NCBI GenBank assembly: GCA_050123275.1
Contig: JASFHK010000001.1
Span: 210,954-274,953 of the forward strand
Direction of reading: 5' to 3'
Origin: E44-bin88 sp050123275
Lineage (GTDB): Bacteria; Chloroflexota; Dehalococcoidia; Dehalococcoidales; BS750m-G39
Length of the DNA stretch: 64,000 bases
In this document: positions 56,883-64,000 of the stretch, in pieces
Layout: each line of letters begins with the position of its first letter
Numbering within the stretch: position 1 is the stretch's first letter
Notes under the pieces: generated by a model
Databases searched by the model: none
What the model was told of the DNA's origin: nothing
What the model saw: only the letters and a program-made list of their open reading frames with translations
Program-made: the position numbers and the translations under genes

Positions 56883-56927
56883 AGTTTATCAAGGATAAAT
56901 CTAATCTTATCGAAGAAGGAGGTAACA

Positions 56928-58295
56928 ATGGAAAGGTCAATGTTTTTCCTGGACCAGAAGGACATGCCCACCAAGTGGTATAACATCCAGGCCGACCTGC
57001 CCGAGCCGATGCCGCCGACCATTAACCCGATAACCAAAGAGCCGGCGACACCGGAGTTCATGCACGCCCTCTTCCCCATGGAGTGCATCATGCAGGAGGT
57101 GAACACCACCGACCGCTACATCGACATTCCGGAAGAGCTTCAGGAGATTTACCGCACCTGGCGCCCCACCGTGCTGCACCGCGCCTACCGTTTGGAGAAG
57201 GCGCTGGACACTCCCGCCAAGATTTTCTACAAGTACGAGGGCACCAACCAGGCGGGCAGCCACAAGCCCAACACCGCCATCGTCCAGGCCTATTACAACA
57301 AGAAGGAAGGCATCAATCGCATCACCACCGAGACCGGTGCCGGCCAGTGGGGTAGCGCCCTGGCTTTCGCCGGAGCGCTGTTCGACATCGAAATCAAGGT
57401 CTACATGGTCCGCATCAGCTACGACCAGAAGCCTTACCGCCGCATCGCCATGGAGGTGTGGGGGGCCAACTGCGTGCCCAGCCCCAGCCCCGATACCCAG
57501 GCGGGCAGGGGGATGCTGGAGAAGTGGCCCGATTGCCCCGGCAGCCTGGGTCTGGCCATCAGCGAGGCGGTCGAGGACGCCGTATCCCGCGAGGACACGC
57601 ACTACTCGCTGGGCAGCGTGGTCAACCACGTACTGCTCCACCAGACCATCATCGGCGAGGAGACCCGGTTGCAGATGGAGATGGCCGACGCCTACCCCGA
57701 CATTATCGTCGGCTGCATCGGCGGCGGCTCCAACTTCGCCGGCCAGTTTTTGCCCTGGGTCAGGGACAAGATAAGCGGTAAGAAACCGGACATGCGCGTT
57801 ATTTGCGTCGAGCCGGAGAGCTGCCCCACCGTGACCAAGGGGCTTTACGCTTTCGACTACGGCGACGCCGTCGGTATGGGCCCCATCGTCAAGATGCACA
57901 CCCTGGGCCACGGTTTTATTCCGCCTCCGATTCACGCCGGCGGGCTGCGCTACCACGGCATGGCGCCCATCATCTGCCACCTGCACCGGCTCGGTTTCGT
58001 CGACGCCCAGGCCGTACCCCAGACCAGGGTCTTCGAGGCCGGCATCCAGTTCGCCCGCACCGAGGGCATCCTCTCCGCGCCGGAGACCTGCCATGCGCTC
58101 AGCGTGGCTATCGACGAAGCACTGAAGTGCCGCGAAGAGGGCAAGTCCAAGAATATCCTCATCGCCCACAGCGGGCACGGGCACTTCGACCTGTCTTCCT
58201 ACGAGAGATATCTCTCCGGGAAGCTGGAAGATTACGCCTACCCCGAGGAAGAGGTCAGGAAAGCTCAGGCGGAACTGCCCGAGGTTAAACTCTAA
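56928..58295 (+). CDS. trpB2: Tryptophan synthase beta chain, TrpB2 type
   Basis: PLP enzyme joining indole (or indole made from other sources) and serine to tryptophan. I start it at ATG 56928 with AAGGAGG at 56916-56922, giving 455 residues; the frame further upstream lies in the T-box. The longer N-terminus, IDIPEELQEIYRTWRPT and YEGTNQAGSHKPNTA with PLP lysine K113 mark the TrpB2 group. VGCIGGGSNFAG is the phosphate loop. No trpA is next to it, as often with TrpB2. The T-box for tRNA-Trp confirms that it serves tryptophan supply. A strong terminator follows. Confidence 0.93.
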   Translation: MERSMFFLDQKDMPTKWYNIQADLPEPMPPTINPITKEPATPEFMHALFPMECIMQEVNTTDRYIDIPEELQEIYRTWRPTVLHRAYRLEKALDTPAKIFYKYEGTNQAGSHKPNTAIVQAYYNKKEGINRITTETGAGQWGSALAFAGALFDIEIKVYMVRISYDQKPYRRIAMEVWGANCVPSPSPDTQAGRGMLEKWPDCPGSLGLAISEAVEDAVSREDTHYSLGSVVNHVLLHQTIIGEETRLQMEMADAYPDIIVGCIGGGSNFAGQFLPWVRDKISGKKPDMRVICVEPESCPTVTKGLYAFDYGDAVGMGPIVKMHTLGHGFIPPPIHAGGLRYHGMAPIICHLHRLGFVDAQAVPQTRVFEAGIQFARTEGILSAPETCHALSVAIDEALKCREEGKSKNILIAHSGHGHFDLSSYERYLSGKLEDYAYPEEEVRKAQAELPEVKL

Positions 58296-58318
58296 GAACA
58301 GTTTCAGTTCGAGCCAAA

Positions 58319-58350
58319 AGGGGCCGGGCCAAAAACCCGGCCTCTTTTTT
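58319..58350 (+). terminator. trpB2 terminator
   Basis: AGGGGCCGGG (58319-58328) with CCCGGCCTCT (58336-58345), one mismatch, then a run of T. Confidence 0.9.
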
Positions 58351-58369
58351 ATTTTCAAGAGGGGCGCGG

Positions 58370-58407
58370 TTGCGCCCGCCGACAAGCTGTCATATAATGC
58401 AAAACGA
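58370..58407 (+). promoter_or_regulatory. nuoE promoter, leaderless configuration
   Basis: TTGCGC (58370-58375), 17-bp spacer, TATAAT (58393-58398), then 8 nt to ATG 58407 and no ribosome site. Confidence 0.7.
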
Positions 58408-58889
58408 TGGCCGAGGCTAATATCGAACGGGAAACGGAGCGGGTTATAGCCCGCTTCGGCAGGCAGAGAGCCAACCTCATCCCCATCCTGCAGGGGGTTC
58501 AAGGTAAGCTCGGCTACCTGCCCCGGGAAGCCATGGCCGCGATTGCCCGCCGCCTTGATATCCCCGAAATCGAAGTCTACGGCGTGGTCACTTTCTACAA
58601 CCAGTTCCGCCTCAACCCGCCGGGGAAGCATTCGATAAGGGTCTGTCTGGGCACGGCCTGTCACATGAAGGGCGGCTACATCACTCTGGACGCCTGGAAG
58701 CGGCGGCTCGAAATCGACCAGGGGCAGACCACCCCCGACCGCGAGTTCGACCTGGACACGGTGGCCTGCGTCGGCTGCTGCGTCATGGCGCCGGTGACGG
58801 TGGTTGACGGCGAGCCGCAGGGGCAGGTGGAGCCGACCAAGGTGGACGGCATCCTGCTCGCCTTCGAGCGGGAAAAAGAGAAACGGTGA
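58407..58889 (+). CDS. nuoE: NuoE/HndA-like [2Fe-2S] NADH dehydrogenase subunit
   Basis: A 160-residue thioredoxin-fold ferredoxin subunit (24-kDa type) of NAD(P)H-linked complexes. The four cluster cysteines C80-x4-C85 and C121-x3-C125 (CVGCC) are all there. The N-terminal helical part has LIPILQGVQGKLGYLPREAM. It transfers electrons to or from the NuoF flavoprotein, whose gene overlaps its stop (GTGA). Its ATG lies 8 nt after a -10 box. It could serve complex I, a bifurcating hydrogenase or a formate dehydrogenase. Confidence 0.94.
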   Translation: MAEANIERETERVIARFGRQRANLIPILQGVQGKLGYLPREAMAAIARRLDIPEIEVYGVVTFYNQFRLNPPGKHSIRVCLGTACHMKGGYITLDAWKRRLEIDQGQTTPDREFDLDTVACVGCCVMAPVTVVDGEPQGQVEPTKVDGILLAFEREKEKR

Positions 58890-60802
58890 AAACGACCGAG
58901 CCTCAGAGCGCAGTTTCGACTTTCGCGGAAATAAAGCGCCAGGCTGAAGAGCACCTGCAGGGTTTGCAGAGCGCCAAAGCCGTGGTTATGGTGGGCGCGG
59001 CTACCTGCGGGCGCGCCGCTGGTGCCCTCAAGGTTTTGCGGGCGCTCAAGGACGAGATAAAAAAGCATAACCTCGATTGCCCCGTGATCGAGGTCGGTTG
59101 CATGGGGCATTGCTACGCCGAGCCCATCGTCGTTATCAAAAAACCTCCCTATCCGCCCATCGTCTACCGCCAGATAAACCCGGTCATCGCGCGGCGGCTG
59201 GTCAGGGAGTTTATCGCCGGCGACGACCCCTGCCTTGAGTTCGTCCTGGGCGCTCTGGGAGAGAACGAGCTCGTCCCCGCTTTGTCCGATTTCCCCCGGG
59301 CGCAGTTCGAGCAAAAGATTATCCTCAAAGATTGCGGCTTCATCGACCCGGAGGACATCGAGCACTACATCGCCAACGGCGGCTACATGGCGCTGGCGAA
59401 AGCATTGCAGACCAGTCCCGGTGACATTATCGCCGAGGTCAAAGAATCGGGGTTGCGGGGGCGGGGCGGCGCCGGTTTCCCCGCCGGTGAGAAGTGGTCA
59501 ATATGCAGTAATGCCTTCGCTAAAACCAAATACGTTGTCTGCAACGGCGACGAGGGCGACCCCGGCGCCTTTATGGACCGGGCCATACTGGAAAGCGACC
59601 CCCACTCCGTCATCGAGGGCATGGCTATCGCCGCCTACGCCGTCGGGGCGAGCAAGGGCTATATCTACGTCCGCGCCGAGTACCCGCTGGCGGTAAAGCG
59701 GGCGCGTCTGGCTCTCAAAAAAGCCAAAAAGCTGGGGCTGCTGGGCAAGAATATACTGGGCAGCGGTTTCAGCTTCGAGATAGAGCTTTTCCAAGGCTCG
59801 GGGGCTTTCGTCTGCGGCGAGGAGTCGGCTTTAATCGCCTCGCTGGAGGGGAAAGCGGGCACGCCCTCGCACCGCCCGCCCTATCCCGCCGAAAAGGGGC
59901 TTAACGGCAAGCCAACACTTATCAACAACGTCAAGACGCTGGCTTTCGTCAGACATATAATCAATCGCGGTGCAAAATGGTTCAGAACTATAGGAACTAA
60001 AGACAGCCCCGGCACCGCCGTTTTCGCGCTGGCGGGCAAGGTGGTTAACACCGGCCTGGTCGAGGTGCCCATGGGCACCACCCTGCGCCAGCTCGTCTTC
60101 GAGGTGGGCAGCGGCATACCCAACGGTAAAAGCTTCAAGGCGGTGCAAATCGGGGGGCCTTCCGGCGGCTGTTTGCCCGAATCGGCTTTGGACCTGCCCA
60201 TCGATTTCGATTCGCTCAAAAAAGCCGGGGCGATGATGGGGTCGGGGGGGATGATTGTCCTCGACGATGAGGACTGCATGGTGGAGATTGCCCGCTACTT
60301 TCTGGAGTTCACCCAGCGCGAGTCCTGCGGTAAGTGCACCTTCTGCCGGTTAGGCACGAAACAAATGCTGGAAGTATTAGACGGAATTACCAAAGGCAAG
60401 GGCAAGCCCGAAGAACTGACCATGCTCACCGAGCTGGCCGAGGACATCAAGGCCGGCTCGCTCTGCGCGCTGGGCCGGACGGCGCCCAACCCGGTATTAT
60501 CCACGCTGCGCTATTTCGGCGACGAGTACGAGGCGCATATCAAAGAGGGACGCTGCCCGGCGCTGATGTGCCCGGAGCTGATTGCCTACTACATCATACC
60601 CGACAAGTGCGAGCGCTCCTGCGACGCCTGCGTGGGCACCTGCACCGTGGAAGCCATTACCAGCCACCCCAAGAAGAGGTACAAGATTATCGACCAGGAG
60701 AAGTGCGTCAAGTGCAACACCTGCCTGACCGCCTGCCCGCCGCAGTATAACGCCGTGGTCAAGCTGTCGCCGCTGAGCGAGGTGCCCCCTGATGCCAAAT
60801 GA
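58886..60802 (+). CDS. nuoF: NuoF/HndC-like NAD(P)H-FMN-[4Fe-4S] subunit with extra Fe-S domains
   Basis: A 638-residue flavoprotein. An N-terminal thioredoxin-like domain carries C41, C72 and C76 (VGCMGHC). The NuoF core (about 130-530) has GLRGRGGAGFPAGEKW (NADH/FMN), CNGDEGDPGAFMDR and the N3 cluster ESCGKCTFCRLG with a later Cys in SLCALG. The C-terminus (about 570-630) adds two [4Fe-4S] sites (CERSCDACVGTC and CVKCNTCLTACP). This is the long form found in NADP-reducing or electron-bifurcating hydrogenases and formate dehydrogenases, not the short complex I NuoF. The start is GTG 58886, inside the nuoE stop. Confidence 0.93.
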   Translation: MKTTEPQSAVSTFAEIKRQAEEHLQGLQSAKAVVMVGAATCGRAAGALKVLRALKDEIKKHNLDCPVIEVGCMGHCYAEPIVVIKKPPYPPIVYRQINPVIARRLVREFIAGDDPCLEFVLGALGENELVPALSDFPRAQFEQKIILKDCGFIDPEDIEHYIANGGYMALAKALQTSPGDIIAEVKESGLRGRGGAGFPAGEKWSICSNAFAKTKYVVCNGDEGDPGAFMDRAILESDPHSVIEGMAIAAYAVGASKGYIYVRAEYPLAVKRARLALKKAKKLGLLGKNILGSGFSFEIELFQGSGAFVCGEESALIASLEGKAGTPSHRPPYPAEKGLNGKPTLINNVKTLAFVRHIINRGAKWFRTIGTKDSPGTAVFALAGKVVNTGLVEVPMGTTLRQLVFEVGSGIPNGKSFKAVQIGGPSGGCLPESALDLPIDFDSLKKAGAMMGSGGMIVLDDEDCMVEIARYFLEFTQRESCGKCTFCRLGTKQMLEVLDGITKGKGKPEELTMLTELAEDIKAGSLCALGRTAPNPVLSTLRYFGDEYEAHIKEGRCPALMCPELIAYYIIPDKCERSCDACVGTCTVEAITSHPKKRYKIIDQEKCVKCNTCLTACPPQYNAVVKLSPLSEVPPDAK

Positions 60803-61439
60803 TAGGATGAAGACGGTATCTCTGACCATAGACGGTAAAAAGATAAAAGCCTCCGCGGGGCAAAGCGTGCTGCGGGCGGCGCTGGATAACGGTATTTACA
60901 TCCCCAACCTTTGCTCCATCGCCGGCGAGGACCCCGCCGCCTCCTGCCGCCTCTGCTGGGTGGAAATAAACGGCAAAGCGGTCACCGCCTGCACCGAGAC
61001 CGTCGTCGAGGGCATGACCGTCGATACCAGAGGGGCGTCGGCTCTCCGCCTGGCCAAGACCGCTTTAGAGTTGCTTTTAGCCAGCCACCCGGTCGACTGC
61101 GCCAACTGCCCCGCCAACGGCAGTTGCGAGCTGCAAAAGATAGCCGCCCACCTCAAAGTAAGGCTGAAGACGAAGCGCTTTAAGAAAATAGTGCGCGAGC
61201 TGCCCGAAGACACCAGCCACCCCGATTTCAGCTACGACCCCGACAAGTGCGTCCTCTGCGGGCGCTGTATCTGGGCCTGCCGCCTGAAAGGGAACGGCGC
61301 TCTCGGCTTCGCCCACCGCGGCTTCAACCGCCGCATGACCACCTTCGGCGATGAGCCGATGGCTAAAGCCGACTGCCGGGAATGCCAGGAGTGCGTGAAG
61401 GTTTGTCCCACCGGGGCGCTGTCACTGAAAAAAGCGTAG
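60792..61439 (+). CDS. HoxU / NuoG N-terminal-like Fe-S protein
   Basis: A 215-residue protein with a plant-type [2Fe-2S] domain (about 6-80; CSIAGEDPAASCRLCWVEI and a later C), the NuoG His-Cys3 [4Fe-4S] site (HPVDCANCPANGSC, about 97-110) and two [4Fe-4S] sites (CVLCGRCIWAC and CRECQECVKVCP). There is no H-cluster or molybdopterin domain after these, so it is an electron-wiring subunit like HoxU, not the catalytic part. The start is ATG 60792 (GAGGTG upstream), overlapping the nuoF end by 11 bp. ATG 60807 is the alternative. Confidence 0.9.
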   Translation: MPNDRMKTVSLTIDGKKIKASAGQSVLRAALDNGIYIPNLCSIAGEDPAASCRLCWVEINGKAVTACTETVVEGMTVDTRGASALRLAKTALELLLASHPVDCANCPANGSCELQKIAAHLKVRLKTKRFKKIVRELPEDTSHPDFSYDPDKCVLCGRCIWACRLKGNGALGFAHRGFNRRMTTFGDEPMAKADCRECQECVKVCPTGALSLKKA

Positions 61440-61440
61440 T

Positions 61441-61803
61441 CTAGTCGCTGCTCGTCCGCCCGTAGTCGTCCGCCAGCCGCACCACGTCGTCCAGCTCGGT
61501 AGTGGAGACCTCGAAGAGGGTGGTGTCCTCGATAGCCTCGATGCGGTGCTTGGTGCCGGGGGATATGTACCTCGAGCTGCCGGGGGTCATCGTCACCGAG
61601 GTCATCTCGCCGCCCTGCTCTATCTCTAGTATCGCCTTGCCCTCCTGTAAAAACATCGTCTCGTCCTTCTTTTCGTGGTACTGGAGGCTCAAGCGGTGGC
61701 CCTTTTTGACGAAGATGAGCTTGCCCGCATAGCTCGGCGTCAGTGCGAAGAGCAGCTCGTATCCCCAGGGCTTTTCGGTGCGGCGGGGTAGTTTTTCTTC
61801 CAT
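61441..61803 (-). CDS. Cupin, mannose-6-phosphate isomerase-like
   Basis: A 120-residue single cupin. RTEKPWGYELLFALTPSYAGKL is the type II phosphomannose isomerase/ManC C-terminal start. Metal-site residues appear in LSLQYHEKKDETMF (HxH-like, E) and PGTKHRIEAIED (H). Stand-alone cupins of this kind may isomerise mannose 6-phosphate or bind sugars. It follows the phosphohexomutase gene by 3 bp in one operon, supporting a sugar-phosphate role, possibly providing mannose for the PimA-like enzymes. Confidence 0.85.
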   Translation of the reverse strand: MEEKLPRRTEKPWGYELLFALTPSYAGKLIFVKKGHRLSLQYHEKKDETMFLQEGKAILEIEQGGEMTSVTMTPGSSRYISPGTKHRIEAIEDTTLFEVSTTELDDVVRLADDYGRTSSD

Positions 61804-61806
61804 ATC

Positions 61807-63228
61807 TTAAATCCCGGCCAGCTTTCGGCCCGCTTCGAGCAGGCCGTCCACCCGCGACGGGCTGTCGCTTTCGGCGTAGATGCGTAGTATCGGCTCGGTG
61901 CCGGAGAACCTGACCAGCAGCCAGCTGGTGTCGGCCAGCGTCAAATGAAAGCCGTCCTCGGTCTTGACGCGGGCCACTTTTACCTTGCCGATGGACTTGG
62001 GCAGGTTGGCTTCGATGGTCTTTATGATGGACCGGCGCTGCTCCTCGGGGAAGGTGAAGTCGCGGCGCTGGTAATAATGGGGGCCTACCTTATCGTACAA
62101 ATCTTCCAGAAGCTCGGAGGCAGGCTTGCCCGTGCGCAGCAGGAAATCGAGGAAGTAGATGCCGGAGAGGATGCCGTCGCGTTCCGGCATGTGGCCGCGG
62201 AAACCGTAGCCGCCGCTCTCCTCGCCGCCGACGAGGGCGTCTTGGGCAATCATGAGCGGGGCGACGTGCTTGAAGCCCACCGACGTCTCCAAGACGGGCA
62301 CGTCGTAAAGCTCGCCCAGGCGGTCAATCATGGTGGTGCTGGTAATCGTTCTCACCAGCGGGCCGCGTTCTTCCCTGACCTCGAGCATGTAAAAGCAGAG
62401 CAGGGCGAAGACCTGGAGCGGGGTGAGGAAATTGCCTTTCTCGTCAACGACGCCCAGGCGGTCGGCGTCGCCGTCGGTGGCCAGTCCCACGTCGGCGCTT
62501 TGCTGCATTACCGTCGCCGAGAGCTTGTTGAGATTGGGCGCAATCGGCTCGGGCTGGATGCCGGGGAAAAGGGGATTGCGCTCGCCGTTGATTTCCTCAA
62601 GCTGCAGGCTGCCGCCGCCCAGCAGTTTGTCGAGGTAGCCGGCGCCGACGCCGTACATGGGGTCGAAGATAACCTTGAGGTTGGACTTGCGTATTCTGTC
62701 CAGGTCGATAAGCCGGGAGATTTGCTTGGTGTAGACCGGTGCCAAGTCGAGGTATTCCACCAGGTCTTTTCCCAGGGCCGCTGACAGGGGCAGGCGCTTT
62801 ACCTTATCGGCGGTCATGGCGGAGAGGTTTTTCTCTATCGCCGCGGTGACCTCCGGCGGGGCGCTGGCGCCGTCGGCGGTCTTGAACTTAAAGCCGTTCC
62901 AGATGGCCGGGTTGTGGCTGGCGGTGATAATAATGGCGCCGTCCGTCTTCTTGGCCAGCACGCCGTAGCTTACCTCCGGGGTGGGGGTGGCCTGGGGGCA
63001 GAGATAGGCCTTGATGTCGTTGGCGGCGAGCACCTCGGCGGCGGCCTGGGCGAAATCCTCGGAGGCAAAGCGGTTGTCGTAGCCGATGATAATACCGCGC
63101 AGACCGCTGTCGGACTTTTTCAGATAGTCGGCCAGCGCCTGGGAGCAGGCCCTTACGTTATCGAAGGTAAAGTCCTGGGCGATAATACCCCGCCAGCCGT
63201 CGGTGCCGAATTTAATCGTCGCGCTCAT
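61807..63228 (-). CDS. Phosphoglucomutase/phosphomannomutase
   Basis: A 473-residue alpha-D-phosphohexomutase interconverting hexose 1- and 6-phosphates. FGTDGWRGIIA opens domain 1. The phosphoserine loop is ITASHNPAIWNGFK (about 101-114), the metal loop DGDADRLG (about 255-262), the sugar loop GEESGGYG (about 343-350) and the phosphate loop RFSGTEPILRIY near the end. Glucose or mannose specificity cannot be set from these. It is cotranscribed with the cupin. Confidence 0.95.
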   Translation of the reverse strand: MSATIKFGTDGWRGIIAQDFTFDNVRACSQALADYLKKSDSGLRGIIIGYDNRFASEDFAQAAAEVLAANDIKAYLCPQATPTPEVSYGVLAKKTDGAIIITASHNPAIWNGFKFKTADGASAPPEVTAAIEKNLSAMTADKVKRLPLSAALGKDLVEYLDLAPVYTKQISRLIDLDRIRKSNLKVIFDPMYGVGAGYLDKLLGGGSLQLEEINGERNPLFPGIQPEPIAPNLNKLSATVMQQSADVGLATDGDADRLGVVDEKGNFLTPLQVFALLCFYMLEVREERGPLVRTITSTTMIDRLGELYDVPVLETSVGFKHVAPLMIAQDALVGGEESGGYGFRGHMPERDGILSGIYFLDFLLRTGKPASELLEDLYDKVGPHYYQRRDFTFPEEQRRSIIKTIEANLPKSIGKVKVARVKTEDGFHLTLADTSWLLVRFSGTEPILRIYAESDSPSRVDGLLEAGRKLAGI

Positions 63229-63248
63229 CTTTCGCCTATCAGTGCCGG

Positions 63249-63276
63249 GAGAGCCTCCCTTTAAAGGGAGGCTCTC
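63249..63276. terminator. Perfect palindromic hairpin after the surface-protein gene
   Basis: 14-bp perfect arms, GAGAGCCTCCCTTT and AAAGGGAGGCTCTC, between the stop of the DNRLRE gene and the phosphohexomutase start. The T-run is short on either side, but it most likely ends the upstream minus-strand transcript. Confidence 0.7.
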
Positions 63277-63289
63277 TTAAATCTAAAGT

Positions 63290-64000
63290 CTATGAGGTCG
63301 GGTCGTAGTAGCCGATGCTCAGCTTGGGCCGCTGGTGCTCGGTGGTCCAGTCGGAGGAGTAGAACCTCTTCCAGGCCTCGGCGACGCTTTCGTCGGTGGC
63401 CTTGAGCACCACGCCGTAGTTGGCGAGGCTGCCGTCCCACCAGCCTTGGACCAGTTCGGTGATATGCCAGTAGACAAAGCCGTCGGTGACGCCCGAGGGT
63501 ACGGTGATGTAGTATGTCGGCTCGGTGGCGGATTCGGGCTGGTTTTCCCAGGTTATGGAATCTTCGCCCCAGGCCTCCTCCACGTTATAAGCGCCGAGGT
63601 GGGCGGCCGTCGAGCCGCTGGAGTACCAGTATACCGTTCCCAGGGTGGCGCCGAAAACTACGGCGTTCTCGGGGAGCAGGTCGAGGTTGAATTGCAGGTA
63701 GGCGCGGACGGTGTAGGTGGGGTCGGTGCCGGCGGTTACCCACGTATAGTCGCCGAAGTTATCTTCGGGGGACGTGTCGTAGACGTAGCTGTCCTTGCCG
63801 ATGGCGGCGTTGGGCTGTATCACCAGGGTCTGATCGGGAGCGTAGGTCAGCGACCAGTTGATGTAAGTGGTCTCGTTGGGATTGACCGTAATCGTCTCGG
63901 TGCGGTATTTGTAGTGGTAGGAGTCGAGCTTAACGGTATAGGTACCGGGAGACAGGTTGGTAACGACGAAGGGGGTGATGTTGCCCGTATCCACGCCGTC
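63290..64000 (-). CDS. PEGA/DNRLRE-domain cell-surface protein, partial
   Basis: The frame is open across the right window edge; 236 codons of the C-terminal part are seen. The first 50 visible residues (TPFVVTNLSPGTYTVKLDSY) are a PEGA domain. The next 170 are a DNRLRE domain: ASIGKDSYVYD-like (AAIGKDSYVYDTSP), RAYLQFNLDLLPENA, then AWGEDSITWENQP and VYWHITELVQGWWDGSLANYG. DNRLRE domains are beta-rich modules of secreted wall or envelope proteins. The N-terminus with any signal is outside the window. A palindromic hairpin follows the stop. Confidence 0.88.
   Translation of the reverse strand, partial: DGVDTGNITPFVVTNLSPGTYTVKLDSYHYKYRTETITVNPNETTYINWSLTYAPDQTLVIQPNAAIGKDSYVYDTSPEDNFGDYTWVTAGTDPTYTVRAYLQFNLDLLPENAVVFGATLGTVYWYSSGSTAAHLGAYNVEEAWGEDSITWENQPESATEPTYYITVPSGVTDGFVYWHITELVQGWWDGSLANYGVVLKATDESVAEAWKRFYSSDWTTEHQRPKLSIGYYDPTS

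Noticed and set aside
56781..56927. N-terminal extension of trpB2 from ATG 56781
   Set aside because: This stretch is the T-box antiterminator and terminator; the ribosome site precedes 56928.
56937..58664. 575-codon frame antisense to trpB2 and nuoE
   Set aside because: Antisense shadow spanning a terminator and two real genes.
60792..61439. Reading the HoxU-like gene as an [FeFe] hydrogenase or full NuoG
   Set aside because: It ends after the ferredoxin-like domains, with no H-cluster cysteines and no molybdopterin-type domain.

Overview
The window looks like chromosomal core DNA from an anaerobic bacterium of the phylum Chloroflexota, most likely class Dehalococcoidia or a close relative. 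This is inferred from the mix of genes, not from a marker tree. The clues are a short IF-2, a 46-residue DUF5679 protein, paired small zinc-ribbon proteins, an inositol-phosphate / phosphatidylinositol-type lipid cluster, a giant acyl-CoA dehydratase activase fusion, and an oxygen-free style of metabolism (Fe-S flavoprotein diaphorase, radical SAM enzymes, activases). The DNA is GC-rich, genes are tightly packed on both strands, and many genes start with TTG. There is no phage, no insertion sequence with a transposase and no CRISPR array.

Layout. 1-474: 5' part of a CNNM/DUF21 membrane protein (minus). 765-3949: tsaD, then CIRCE-controlled groES-groEL and a 10-codon ORF. 4002-10561: M16 peptidase (minus), benzoate-CoA ligase-like enzyme, lysA, DNA polymerase III delta' and RicT. 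10562-14708 (minus): rplI-dnaB-dnaD-like-dnaC/I-like-HNH, a replication cluster. 14864-18415 (minus): M20 hydrolase, BadF-type activase, plsX, thioredoxin. 18656-23639: nusA-ylxR-infB-rbfA-truB (no rimP) and DUF5679. 23866-28594: ino1, a PimA-like glycosyltransferase, a CDP-alcohol phosphatidyltransferase, purA, GNAT. 28591-34324 (minus): rpsO-pnp-dapB-asd-dapA-lipoprotein. 34637-39258: zinc ribbon, DUF503, MrfA-like helicase, ftsY, lgt. 39260-43573 (minus): lipoprotein, rpsU, second zinc ribbon, recJ, fabF. 43688-48684: mtaB, GNAT, MarR-like regulator with a radical SAM enzyme, CorA. 48742-54057 (minus): the 1369-residue activase/dehydratase-like fusion and a second PimA-like glycosyltransferase. 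54147-56503: tRNA-Arg, nitroreductase, tRNA-His, Smr, MobB and a lone Lrp/AsnC ligand domain. 56558-58295: consensus promoter, T-box riboswitch and trpB2. 58407-61439: NuoE/NuoF/HoxU-like diaphorase module. 61441-64000 (minus): sugar-phosphate cupin, phosphohexomutase and the 3' part of a PEGA/DNRLRE surface protein.

How the parts work together. lysA plus dapB-asd-dapA cover much of the diaminopimelate route to lysine. Ino1, the glycosyltransferase and the phosphatidyltransferase look like one route to an inositol phospholipid and a mannosylated or otherwise glycosylated derivative. The NuoE/F/HoxU-like trio forms a complete NAD(P)H-flavin-FeS electron-entry module, but no catalytic partner lies beside it. 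The benzoate-CoA ligase-like gene and two activase genes hint at CoA-thioester chemistry of difficult substrates, but no class I benzoyl-CoA reductase is present here.

The most interesting signals are: (1) a tryptophan-type T-box whose specifier (TGG) and acceptor-pairing base (C) both point to tRNA-Trp; (2) consensus promoters whose -10 ends only 7-9 nt before the ATG at four genes without Shine-Dalgarno sequences (tsaD, lysA, mtaB, nuoE), suggesting leaderless mRNAs; (3) a perfect inverted repeat that would close the ribosome site of one of two paralogous zinc-ribbon genes; (4) two copies of a MITE-like palindromic repeat; (5) the triple-domain activase fusion and its stand-alone relative.
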